This document shows, piece after piece, positions 1 through 6,336 of a stretch of 15,563 nucleotides of DNA (its first letter is position 1; every line of letters begins with the position of its first letter). A model generated the notes under the pieces. That model was not told the DNA's origin. It saw nothing but the letters and a program-made list of their open reading frames with translations, and did no database searches. Origin of the DNA: CAYONQ01 sp964405375 (GTDB lineage Bacteria; Planctomycetota; Phycisphaerae; Sedimentisphaerales; Anaerobacaceae); the NCBI GenBank assembly GCA_964405375.1, contig CAYONQ010000069.1, forward strand, positions 1 through 15,563, read 5' to 3'. A program made the translations under genes and the position numbers.

Positions 1-80
1 TTTTGTTTGATAATTGCTACCATCAAAATCCCTCTAATCGGTCAGTTTGAGTAATTTAGATGGTCGGTTGTAATAAAATA

Positions 81-110
81 AAAAATGAATCGCTTCGCGA
101 TGCTATTTTT
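81..110. terminator. Possible bidirectional terminator hairpin
   Basis: An inverted repeat AAAAAT-GA-ATCGC-TTC-GCGAT-GCT-ATTTTT gives an inner 5-bp stem with a 3-nt loop and an outer A/T-only stem. A-rich sequence lies on one side and T-rich on the other, as in a bidirectional intrinsic terminator. The core stem is short and only moderately GC-rich, and no gene end is visible to its left inside the window, so this is tentative. It directly precedes the dispersed repeat at 115-205 and may be part of it. Confidence 0.3.
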
Positions 111-114
111 GATA

Positions 115-205
115 GATTCCTCGACTCCGCTCGGAATGACGAACTGGGGAGATTCTTCACTTCCGCCTTCGCTGAGGCTTCGGCGGACAAGTCGCTCAGA
201 ATGAC
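115..205. repeat. Two related copies of a dispersed intergenic repeat
   Basis: Positions 115-140 and 151-205 both start with GATTC(C/T)TC and both end in a CGCTC(G/A)GAATGAC-type word, in the same orientation. The second copy carries an extra insert with inverted arms TCCGCC (162-167) and GGCGGA (182-187). Translated in reverse, the region gives the VIPSGVEES-type peptide that often appears as a spurious ORF in environmental genomes. I therefore treat the 65-codon minus-strand reading frame here as non-coding. No protein domain is visible. Confidence 0.55.
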
Positions 206-264
206 TTTTTGATTTGCAATGAGAATGCCCCCGGCGCAAGCGACGGGGCTAAACGAGGCGGAAC

Positions 265-281
265 CCGCAATAAGATTGCGG
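265..281. other. Perfect short hairpin
   Basis: CCGCAAT (265-271) and ATTGCGG (275-281) are perfect inverted arms around a 3-nt loop. There is no U-tract, so it is not a canonical terminator. It lies 20 bp upstream of the -35 box of the Nfu gene promoter and would not be transcribed from it. Role unknown. It could be an operator or a fragment of a dispersed element, since the flanking word GCGGAACCCGC recurs near 15467. Confidence 0.35.
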
Positions 282-300
282 AGGTAAATATAAAAGGGGG

Positions 301-329
301 TTGGCGTTTGGTGGGGTTGGTGGTATAAT
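301..329 (+). promoter_or_regulatory. Sigma-70 promoter of the Nfu-like gene
   Basis: TTGGCG at 301-306 matches the -35 consensus at 4 of 6 positions. A 17-bp spacer follows, then a perfect TATAAT at 324-329. The -10 box is preceded by TG plus one base (321-323), an extended -10. Transcription would start near 336 and give a leader of about 27 nt. A good Shine-Dalgarno sequence, AGGAG at 351-355, sits 7 nt before the ATG at 363. This is the best-looking promoter in the window. Confidence 0.7.
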
Positions 330-362
330 AACGGCTGAGAATGAGCTTTTAGGAGAATTTTT

Positions 363-629
363 ATGTGTGATAAATGCGGGTGTGGTGATAGCGGTGGCGA
401 GCAGAGCCTTGAAGAGAAGGTGAGAGATATAATCGAGGCCGTGCGGCCAAATTTGCAAAGTCACGGCGGCGATATCGAGCTGGTAGGCGTTGACGAGGAC
501 AATACCGTCAGGGTGCGTCTGCAAGGGGCGTGCAGCGGCTGTCCGGGTGCTGCAATGACGCTGAAGATGGGTGTCGAGCGGCTGTTAAAGGAAAGAATCC
601 CTGAGGTCAAGGAAATCGTGGCGGTGTAG
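363..629 (+). CDS. NifU C-terminal-domain (Nfu-type) Fe-S cluster scaffold protein
   Basis: This 88-residue protein is essentially a single NifU C-terminal domain, a scaffold or carrier that binds an Fe-S cluster and hands it to apoproteins in the cytoplasm. The helix EEKVRDIIEAVRPNLQSHGG at about 17-36, the strand DIELVGVD and the signature CSGCPGA with its C-x2-C pair are typical of the family, as is the ending IPEVKEIVAV. The domain normally dimerises so that two CxxC pairs bridge one 4Fe-4S cluster. The N-terminus is less usual: MCDKCGCGDSGG adds cysteines 2, 5 and 7. Start: ATG with AGGAG 7 nt upstream. It is transcribed alone, opposite to the large minus-strand operon, and no isc, suf or nif genes are nearby. 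Family assignment is firm; specific client proteins are unknown. Confidence 0.93.
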   Translation: MCDKCGCGDSGGEQSLEEKVRDIIEAVRPNLQSHGGDIELVGVDEDNTVRVRLQGACSGCPGAAMTLKMGVERLLKERIPEVKEIVAV

Positions 630-633
630 GGCA

Positions 634-696
634 GACTCAAGACCCAAGACTCAAGACTCAAGACTCAAGACTCAAGACTCAAGGCAGAAGACAGAG
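634..696. repeat. Heptanucleotide tandem repeat (GACTCAA)n
   Basis: Seven head-to-tail 7-bp units fill 634-682: six exact GACTCAA and one GACCCAA. Two degenerate units follow, GGCAGAA and GACAGAG. The array starts five bases after the stop codon of the Nfu gene. A 7-bp period shifts the reading frame at every unit, so it is open in several frames and yields spurious low-complexity ORFs. Heptamer arrays of this kind resemble the STRR sequences of filamentous cyanobacteria in period, but not necessarily in origin. Confidence 0.85.
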
Positions 697-1049
697 GACG
701 GATAAAGTGTAAAAGTTAAAAGTAAAAATGTAAAACCATAGCGTAAAATTCAAAGGTGACAGGCAGGGACAAAGATACAAAGGGGCAAAGGGACAAAGAG
801 AATACTGAATATCTCCGCTTGGGGACGCCTGACGGCGGAACAAGGAACAATGAATGTCGAAGTAAAAAAGACAGAGGACAGAGGGCGGATAAAGTGTAAA
901 AGTTAAAAGTAAAAATGTAAAACCATAGCGTAAAATTCAAAGGTGACAGGCAGGGACAAAGATACAAAGGGGCAAAGGGACAAAGAGAATACTGAATATC
1001 TCCGCTTGGGGACGGCGGAACAAGGAATAATGAATGTCGAAGTAAAAAA
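690..1049. repeat. 180-bp tandem direct duplication
   Basis: Copy A (690-869) and copy B (870-1049) are each 180 bp and adjacent. By eye they differ by one substitution (c848 against t1028) and two compensating 7-bp indels. Copy B has an extra heptamer near its start (about 880-886). Copy A has an extra 7 bp (about 826-832) bounded by GAC words, as expected for slippage. No plausible coding sequence is present. Minus-strand readings through it give repetitive Leu/Cys/Phe/Pro-rich peptides without a domain. The near-identity points to a recent duplication. Confidence 0.9.
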
Positions 1050-1168
1050 GACAGAGGACAGAAGACAGAAGACAGAAGACACAAGACTCAAGACACAAGA
1101 CTTAAGACACAAGACAGAAGACTCAAGACACAAGACAGAAGACAGAAGACTTAAGACAGAATACAGAG
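1050..1168. repeat. Degenerate heptanucleotide array, 17 units
   Basis: Seventeen consecutive 7-bp units of the form GAC(A/T)(G/C/T)A(A/G) run without interruption, for example GACAGAA, GACACAA, GACTCAA and GACTTAA. The final unit is TACAGAG. The array stops five bases before the stop codon of the GT-C gene, which reads towards it from the right. With 634-1049 it fills the whole 543-bp gap between two convergent genes, and no clear intrinsic terminator is visible in that gap. The plus-strand frame through it (KTED/KTQD-type peptide) is judged spurious. Confidence 0.88.
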
Positions 1169-1172
1169 GACA

Positions 1173-3035
1173 TTATTGCGAAGGTGGGGGTGGCGGTGTC
1201 TTTCGTAATCGGAAGATGTTTATAAAGCGGTTTTTGCTGATTCGAATCTGTGTAACGAATTCGTACGGGCCGATGCTTCTCGGCTCGATGAGCATTGTGA
1301 TATTTTTCAGTCCCCAAAGCTCGTAATAGAATCCTCCAAAGCTTAACCCCATTCTGGAATCCCAGGCGATGTAGGTGATATTTTCATCGAGACATTTTTT
1401 GGCGAAATCGGAGGGGTTTTCGGCCTTGATGATGCCGGTATCGAGCAAGGAGTCCTTATGCTGTGGTGCGAATATCCTGGCGACATTGGCCATTGTGGAG
1501 AGGAGTTTTTCGCCTGGTTTTGCGTTGTCGATATACCAGTCTGCCAGGCGTTTAAACTCTATGTTCCGCTGGCCGGTGCCCACCATTCGAGCCAGCGAAA
1601 ATTGATTAGAGACTATCATCAGGCAGACAAGCACTGATATAATCAGGTCTCGCCAGGAATGTTTGGCTTTATAGGTAAATCTTAGTGCGGCAAAAATCAC
1701 GGCGACGACGGCGATTGTAACGTAGGGTATTGATGCGGACTGCCGGCTTATTGGGGCGATTTTGGGCAGGTATGGAACGAGCAGTATGAGCCACACGAAG
1801 GCCGATATCAGCAGGAGCACCTGCAGTGCGATGACGATTGGCTTTGGGACGCGGTTGTCTTTGTTTATCAGTTTCCAGGCGTTTTGCAGGCCGAACAGAC
1901 ATACCAGTAACACAATCCAGTAAATCGGCACACAGTACCTGGGAATCACGACGCTGTGGATGGCGTGAATCAGCAAGTAGGGTAAAAGGAAAATCATAAA
2001 CGCCAATATCTCCCATCGGCGTTTAAGTAATCCGTAAATAACCCCGAAAGCGAAGCTGCCGGCGACCAGTATTTTGCTGAGCGTCAATATCATATCGGCG
2101 GTCTCTTTGGCTGTTGTCGGTGTCGGCAGCAGGAGGGGATAAAATCCCATTTGCCATATCAGACTTATGAACTCGAAGAAGGCGAATTCTCCGGTATCCT
2201 TTATGAATTTTAAGTAGTGCACAGCGCTCTGTGACTTCCAGGCCAGGACAGTTCCCAGCATCCATAACATCAGCGGGACAGAGGCGATGGCGGAGTAAAT
2301 GAAGGCCCGGACTTTTTCTTTTTTGGTCTTGCGGCTTATCATATCCATCGCGAATGCGGCCAGTATCAGAGCAGCGCCTTCATAGCGAATCATAGTGGTT
2401 ATCGAGGCGAAAAGATAAGAGAAGCTTGAGCGTTTAAAGATAAAATAGAAGGTAAGCAGCACAAAGAACAGTAAAGTTGTTTCCGCTATCGGCTCGGTGA
2501 GCAACTGAATCGTCCAGGGGTTGATTATCGCAATGACGGCCACCCAAAGTGCTGCTCGGCCGACTATTCTTTTGCCGACCAGCCATAACAGGACTATGTT
2601 GAAGGGATGAAGGATGGCGTTGAGCAGCCAGCCGGCTGTTAAATCGGGATGTTGGCCTTTGACCAGATGGCTCAAGGCGGCCTGGAGCAATCCGACGCCG
2701 GGGGCGCGCTTGTAACTTGAGGGGAGTTGAAAGGACAGGAGCTGATGGCCAACACGGACGAAGCCGGGGAAATCGGGATTTGGGACGACCTGATGGCCGA
2801 AATAAAGTATGGAGTGATAAACGCCGAGGGCCAATAGAATTGCTATTATGAAAATTTCGAGCCGTTTCTCGTTTGTGGTTAAAGCGCTGCAGGCAGCTAT
2901 TTTTTCTCCGCCGATGTTACCGGCGATATTCGTTTTTCTTTTTCTTTTCTTTTTTGCATTCACCGCAGCGGCTCTGAAATTTTTTATTTTTTGATTCTGA
3001 GCTTGAGGTATATCAGGGGCTTTATTATCCTCCAC
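1173..3035 (-). CDS. GT-C fold membrane glycosyltransferase (PMT/ArnT-like)
   Basis: This 620-residue protein is an integral-membrane glycosyltransferase of the GT-C superfamily. Such enzymes take a sugar from a polyprenyl-phosphate carrier on the periplasmic side and transfer it to a lipid, glycan or protein. The N-terminus is basic (AKKKRKRK, 27-34). The first membrane segment is about 60-80, followed by a loop with PNPDFPG in which D88 sits where the catalytic acidic residue of the family lies. About ten further hydrophobic segments follow to about 475. The motif IRYEG (217-221) and the PRY motif (365-367) are typical, and a soluble tail (485-605) ends in PPPPP. Start is GTG at 3035 with no clear Shine-Dalgarno site. 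It overlaps the GT2 gene by 52 bp, so its true start could lie further in. It is last in the operon, and GT2 probably supplies its lipid-linked donor. Substrate unknown. Confidence 0.82.
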   Translation of the reverse strand: MEDNKAPDIPQAQNQKIKNFRAAAVNAKKKRKRKTNIAGNIGGEKIAACSALTTNEKRLEIFIIAILLALGVYHSILYFGHQVVPNPDFPGFVRVGHQLLSFQLPSSYKRAPGVGLLQAALSHLVKGQHPDLTAGWLLNAILHPFNIVLLWLVGKRIVGRAALWVAVIAIINPWTIQLLTEPIAETTLLFFVLLTFYFIFKRSSFSYLFASITTMIRYEGAALILAAFAMDMISRKTKKEKVRAFIYSAIASVPLMLWMLGTVLAWKSQSAVHYLKFIKDTGEFAFFEFISLIWQMGFYPLLLPTPTTAKETADMILTLSKILVAGSFAFGVIYGLLKRRWEILAFMIFLLPYLLIHAIHSVVIPRYCVPIYWIVLLVCLFGLQNAWKLINKDNRVPKPIVIALQVLLLISAFVWLILLVPYLPKIAPISRQSASIPYVTIAVVAVIFAALRFTYKAKHSWRDLIISVLVCLMIVSNQFSLARMVGTGQRNIEFKRLADWYIDNAKPGEKLLSTMANVARIFAPQHKDSLLDTGIIKAENPSDFAKKCLDENITYIAWDSRMGLSFGGFYYELWGLKNITMLIEPRSIGPYEFVTQIRISKNRFINIFRLRKTPPPPPSQ

Positions 3036-3694
3036 CAGTCTATGAACGGCCTGATTTTTGTGTACTGCTTTTTGGAGGGATAATCCTTTGACACGGGCAC
3101 TTCCTTGATTCTGTAGTTTTTTTTAATGACCGAGTAATAGATGTAATATTCCAGCTCATAGGTATCCAGCCAATCCTGAAAGATATTAATATCCTTAAAA
3201 ATTTTCAGTTTGTAAGCTCTAAAGCCATTGGATGCATCGGTAGCGGGGAATCCGGTTGCCAGTCTCCATATTAGTGTAAATAGCCGTACCGCCAACAGTC
3301 TTGAGAGGGGGATATGTTTTTTGTAGCCCGGGCCTTTGAGGTGACGCGAGCCCTGCACGTAATCATAATCTTCTTTTAGTATCGGCTCAAGGAGGGTCGG
3401 TATCTCTCTGGGGTCGTCTTTGCCGTTTCCGGCCATAATGACGAATATATCGAAATTATTGTCGATGGCATACGTGACGGCCTTTTTTATTCCGACGCCG
3501 ATACCGACCTTTTTTTCGTTGCTCATCACCGTAACATTGAACTTCTTTATTATGTTTAAGCTGTTGTCTGTCGAGCCGTCATCTACGACAAGAACCTCAT
3601 CGACTACATTTTCAGGGAATTTTGCGAGGACATTGGCGATTCTTTTTTCCTCGTTATAGACTGGAATAAATGCCAGTATCTTCTGCTTTTTCAT
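2984..3694 (-). CDS. GT2 family glycosyltransferase (polyprenyl-phosphate sugar synthase type)
   Basis: This 236-residue GT-A fold enzyme of family 2 resembles dolichyl-/polyprenyl-phosphate mannose or glucose synthases. These move a sugar from a nucleotide donor onto a lipid phosphate on the cytoplasmic face. Evidence: the N-terminal AFIPVYNEE strand-loop, the UDP/GDP-binding VVDDGSTD (36-43), QGSRHLKG (114-121) and TDASNGFRAY (152-161). The usual DxD-type metal motif is replaced by GNGKDDP (89-95), a pattern I associate with one sub-group of this family. There are no C-terminal membrane helices, so it is a compact soluble or peripheral enzyme. ATG start 18 bp after the aminotransferase stop, without a clear Shine-Dalgarno site. 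It overlaps the following GT-C gene by 52 bp, which suggests coupling: GT2 makes the lipid-linked sugar and GT-C uses it. Donor sugar cannot be read from the sequence. Confidence 0.88.
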   Translation of the reverse strand: MKKQKILAFIPVYNEEKRIANVLAKFPENVVDEVLVVDDGSTDNSLNIIKKFNVTVMSNEKKVGIGVGIKKAVTYAIDNNFDIFVIMAGNGKDDPREIPTLLEPILKEDYDYVQGSRHLKGPGYKKHIPLSRLLAVRLFTLIWRLATGFPATDASNGFRAYKLKIFKDINIFQDWLDTYELEYYIYYSVIKKNYRIKEVPVSKDYPSKKQYTKIRPFIDWWRIIKPLIYLKLRIKK

Positions 3695-3712
3695 TACGGG
3701 GCCGCTTAGTCG

Positions 3713-4813
3713 TTAGTTTCTGAAAAAAGATTTTATCTCTTCGGTGATAAACTTGATTTGCTCTTGTGTTAGCTCGGGAAACATAGGTAATGATAGAACC
3801 TCTTTTGCACATTTTTCCGCTACCGGATACGACGTTTTATCTTTTATTAGTTTTTTGTAGGGCTGCTGCAGATTTATTGGTATGGGATAATGAAGGCCTG
3901 TTGCTATACCTCTGGAGTTAAGGTGTTTTTGCAGGTCGTCCCGCCTGTCTGTTCTGATAACGTATAAATGATAAACGTGTTTGGCATAATCGAGCTGTTT
4001 CGGGATTACGACTTTTGTATCTTTGAGCATTTTATTATAGAGCGCGGCGTTTTTTCTTCTCATCTCGGTCCATTTGTCGAGGTACTTTAATTTTACGCCC
4101 AAGACGGCGCCCTGGAAGCCGGTCATTCTGTAGTTGTATCCGATGTATTGATGGACATACCTTTGTTTTTGGCCGTGGTTTCTTAGTGACTTGATTTTTT
4201 CAGCTATTTTTTCGTCGTTTGTTACGACACAGCCGCCCTCGCCGTAGGCACCGAGGTTTTTGCCGGGATAGAAGGAGAAGCAGCCGATGTCCGTTACGGG
4301 GACTTTTTTGTTTTTGTATTCTGCGGTGTGGGCCTGGCAGGCGTCTTCTATAATGTTCAGGTTGTGTTTTTGTGCGATTTTGACTATGGCGTCCATATCA
4401 GCAGGGTGGCCATACAGGTGGACGGGGATGATTGCCTTTGTCTTTTTTGTTATGGCGTTTTCGATTTTGGCGGGGTCGATGTTGTATGTAATTTCGTCAA
4501 TATCAACGAAGACCGGTTTTGCCGCGATGTATAAGATTGCTTCAACCGTGGCGACAAAGGTGTATGGGACGGTTATGACCTCGTCGCCTTGTTTAATTCC
4601 GCTTGCTATTAAGGCGAGGTGTAAGGCGGAGGTGCCTGAGTTAAGGCAGACGGCGTATTTTTTATTACAGTAATCGGCGAATTTTTCCTCGAAGCTTCTG
4701 ACCTTACGGCCTAAGATAAATTCGGTATTTTCGAGAACATCATCAATTTCTTTCTTAATCTCTTCTTTAATCGAATTGTATTGCGTTTTCAGGTCAACGA
4801 GGGGCAGGTTCAT
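3713..4813 (-). CDS. DegT/DnrJ/EryC1/StrS sugar aminotransferase (WbpE/GnnB-like)
   Basis: This 366-residue PLP enzyme transfers an amino group, usually from glutamate, to a keto-sugar nucleotide. Conserved features: NSGTSALHLAL (58-68, phosphate-binding region), TVPYTFVAT (81-89), EDACQAHTA (156-164, with D157 contacting the PLP ring nitrogen), the Schiff-base lysine K185 in FYPGKNLGAYGEGG, and NYRMTGFQGAVL (227-238). Q160 is the residue usual in WbpE/QdtB-like members. It lies between a WbpD-like acetyltransferase and a GT2 gene, and a Gfo/Idh dehydrogenase precedes both. This is the order expected for making a 2,3-diamino sugar nucleotide: oxidise C3, aminate, acetylate. ATG start with UAAGGA 7 nt upstream; the Shine-Dalgarno site includes the acetyltransferase stop codon. 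A GnnB role, making UDP-GlcNAc3N for lipid A, is an alternative. Confidence 0.92.
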   Translation of the reverse strand: MNLPLVDLKTQYNSIKEEIKKEIDDVLENTEFILGRKVRSFEEKFADYCNKKYAVCLNSGTSALHLALIASGIKQGDEVITVPYTFVATVEAILYIAAKPVFVDIDEITYNIDPAKIENAITKKTKAIIPVHLYGHPADMDAIVKIAQKHNLNIIEDACQAHTAEYKNKKVPVTDIGCFSFYPGKNLGAYGEGGCVVTNDEKIAEKIKSLRNHGQKQRYVHQYIGYNYRMTGFQGAVLGVKLKYLDKWTEMRRKNAALYNKMLKDTKVVIPKQLDYAKHVYHLYVIRTDRRDDLQKHLNSRGIATGLHYPIPINLQQPYKKLIKDKTSYPVAEKCAKEVLSLPMFPELTQEQIKFITEEIKSFFRN

Positions 4814-4823
4814 TTTTATATCC

Positions 4824-5285
4824 TTAGCTTTTTAGTATTTTGGCGGGATTTCCGACAACTACGGCGTTTGGCGGGACATCTTTGGTTACGACGGCGCCCG
4901 CTCCGACCATTGCATTTTCCCCTATTGTTACGTCGCAGAGTATTGTCGCATTGCCTCCTATTCCGGCGCCTTTTTTGACGAGGATTTTTCCTCTTTTCCA
5001 GTCTTTGTCCTCTTTTAGGGTTCCATCAGGATTTATTGCTCTTGGGTATTTATCATTTATAAAACATACGTGGGGCCCTATCATAACACCATCTTCAATA
5101 GTTACTCCTTCCGGTATGAAAGCGAATGGCTGTATTTTAACATTGTTTCCGATTTTGACTTCTTTTCTTATCTCAACGAAGGCGCCTATTTTGCAGTTTT
5201 CTCCGATTTCACAGCCGTAGAGGTTAACGAGGTCGGGATGAAAGATTTTGGTTCCTTTACCGATTTTAACGTCGTCGGTTATCAT
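4824..5285 (-). CDS. WbpD-like hexapeptide-repeat N-acetyltransferase
   Basis: This 153-residue left-handed beta-helix acetyltransferase closely resembles WbpD, which uses acetyl-CoA to acetylate the 3-amino group of a UDP-2-acetamido-3-amino sugar. Hexapeptide turns run from IGKGTKI (8-14) through IGENCKIG, IGNNVKIQ and IGENAMVGAG. The family-typical segments HPDLVNLYGC (16-25) and GPHVCFINDKYPRA (70-83) are present, with a normal VVGNPAKIL ending. The frame is open further upstream, to 5420, but those extra 45 codons lie inside the dehydrogenase gene. I start at ATG 5285 because it forms an ATGA overlap with the dehydrogenase stop, has GGAG upstream and begins at the family N-terminus. Tight coupling places it as the third step after the dehydrogenase and aminotransferase. 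Confidence 0.92.
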   Translation of the reverse strand: MITDDVKIGKGTKIFHPDLVNLYGCEIGENCKIGAFVEIRKEVKIGNNVKIQPFAFIPEGVTIEDGVMIGPHVCFINDKYPRAINPDGTLKEDKDWKRGKILVKKGAGIGGNATILCDVTIGENAMVGAGAVVTKDVPPNAVVVGNPAKILKS

Positions 5286-6295
5286 TTCAGTATTATCTCC
5301 TTTCCATCGTTTTTTAAGGATTCTTCGGAGGCCTCTAACATTTTTACCACGGTCAGTCCTGATGTTCCGTTGCTTATCGGCTCTTTGTGATTCATTATGC
5401 AATCTGCAAAATGTTCGCACATAACCGATAGCGGCTCTATATTTTTTACGTTGGGGGAATAGATATCTCCGTATCTGTAATTTATCCTGAACTGTCTTAT
5501 ATCTCCTTCGATATTTGTTAAATCGACGCCCCTATCGTATATTTTTATCTGCTCTTCGGGATTTGTCAGGTCGTAGAGCAGGGTTTTTTTATTTCCGACA
5601 ATGGTAATACTTCTTGTTTTTTTGGGTTCGAGCCAGCTTACGGTCACATAGACGGCGATATTGTGGGGGAATTTGACATATACGTGTGCAATCTCGGGTA
5701 TGTCTTTCCTTATATACGCACCTGCGTTTGCGTTAAGCGTGAGAGGTTCGGCGCCTGTTATGTATGTTACTATTGAGCAGATGTGTGTAGCGAGGTCCCA
5801 TATTACATTTACGTTGGGCTGGAGCAGTCCGAGGTTCAGCCATTCGGCCTTTATATAGTACATATCACCTATTTCGCCGCTTTCTATAATATCCTTCATT
5901 TTAATGATTGCCTGGTTGTAAACGAAGGTGTGGTCAACCATAAGGACCCTGTCTTTTTCTTTTGCTATATCTATCAGCTCTTTTGCCTGTTTGACGCCGG
6001 CGGTCATCGGTTTTTCGATGAGGACGTGTTTGTCATTTAACAGCGCTTGTTTTGCCAGTTCGAAGTGGGACATAACAGGCGTTGCGATTGCGATAGCATC
6101 GACCTTCGGGTCTTCTATCATATCTTTATAGTTTTTTGTGGTCTTAACGGTGGGATAGGTTTTTTTGATAGGGGCCATCCTTCTCTCGTCAAAGTCGCAG
6201 ATATAATACATATTTGTTGTTTCTACCTGACTGAAATTTCTTATTAGATTAGGTCCCCAGTAGCCGCATCCAATAACTGCTATATTTACAGCCAT
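5282..6295 (-). CDS. Gfo/Idh/MocA family sugar-nucleotide dehydrogenase
   Basis: This 337-residue NAD(P)-dependent oxidoreductase probably oxidises the C3 hydroxyl of a UDP-N-acetylhexosamine or the corresponding uronate. It has an N-terminal Rossmann fold with VIGCGYWGPN (7-16), the EKP motif with the catalytic lysine K95 (94-96), DHTFVYN (121-127) and WDLATH (166-171), whose D and H match the second catalytic site of the family. The frame is open from 6319, but I choose ATG 6295. AGGAGG lies five bases upstream, and the protein then begins MAVNIAVIG as in relatives. It overlaps the acetyltransferase start by four bases. With the acetyltransferase and aminotransferase it matches the WbpB-WbpD-WbpE logic. 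No UDP-sugar 6-dehydrogenase is in the window, so the product may be a hexose rather than a uronate. Exact substrate uncertain. Confidence 0.9.
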   Translation of the reverse strand: MAVNIAVIGCGYWGPNLIRNFSQVETTNMYYICDFDERRMAPIKKTYPTVKTTKNYKDMIEDPKVDAIAIATPVMSHFELAKQALLNDKHVLIEKPMTAGVKQAKELIDIAKEKDRVLMVDHTFVYNQAIIKMKDIIESGEIGDMYYIKAEWLNLGLLQPNVNVIWDLATHICSIVTYITGAEPLTLNANAGAYIRKDIPEIAHVYVKFPHNIAVYVTVSWLEPKKTRSITIVGNKKTLLYDLTNPEEQIKIYDRGVDLTNIEGDIRQFRINYRYGDIYSPNVKNIEPLSVMCEHFADCIMNHKEPISNGTSGLTVVKMLEASEESLKNDGKEIILK

Positions 6296-6300
6296 ACTTA

Positions 6301-6306
6301 CCTCCT
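6301..6306 (-). promoter_or_regulatory. Strong ribosome binding site that fixes the dehydrogenase start
   Basis: On the minus strand AGGAGG stands five bases before ATG 6295. It is the best Shine-Dalgarno match in the window and lies inside the longer open frame that starts at 6319. It is the main reason for choosing the shorter 337-residue protein. Confidence 0.8.
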
Positions 6307-6320
6307 GAAAATCCGTCATC

Positions 6321-6336
6321 GAATAAACATTTATTC
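6321..6336. promoter_or_regulatory. 16-bp AT-rich palindrome between mtnA and the glycan cassette
   Basis: GAATAAA and TTTATTC are perfect arms around a 2-bp centre. The palindrome covers part of the mtnA stop codon and lies 26 bp upstream of the dehydrogenase ATG. It could be an operator or a weak RNA hairpin. There is no supporting promoter of quality; a poor TTGGAA-18-TTTATT match overlaps it. Function not established. Confidence 0.3.

Noticed and set aside
42..239. Minus-strand reading frame of 65 codons with VIPSGVEES-type peptide
   Set aside because: It is the translation of a dispersed non-coding repeat; no ribosome binding site, domain or coding pattern supports it.
265..281. Rho-independent terminator
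   Set aside because: The hairpin is perfect but has no T-run on either side.
630..1172. CRISPR array
   Set aside because: The repeated unit is 7 bp with no spacers, and the longer repeat is a head-to-tail pair of 180 bp with no spacer sequence between copies; no cas gene is present.
716..1326. Long frames on both strands through the repeat region (KTED/KTQD and LSSVFC-type peptides)
   Set aside because: They arise because 7-bp repeats without stop words are open in several frames; the plus-strand frame also runs into the GT-C gene on the other strand.
5286..5420. Longer acetyltransferase start (198 residues)
   Set aside because: The extra 45 residues lie inside the dehydrogenase gene in another frame and do not resemble the family N-terminus; ATG 5285 overlaps the previous stop as ATGA.
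6296..6319. Longer start of the first dehydrogenase
   Set aside because: The AGGAGG ribosome binding site lies inside the extension and points to ATG 6295.
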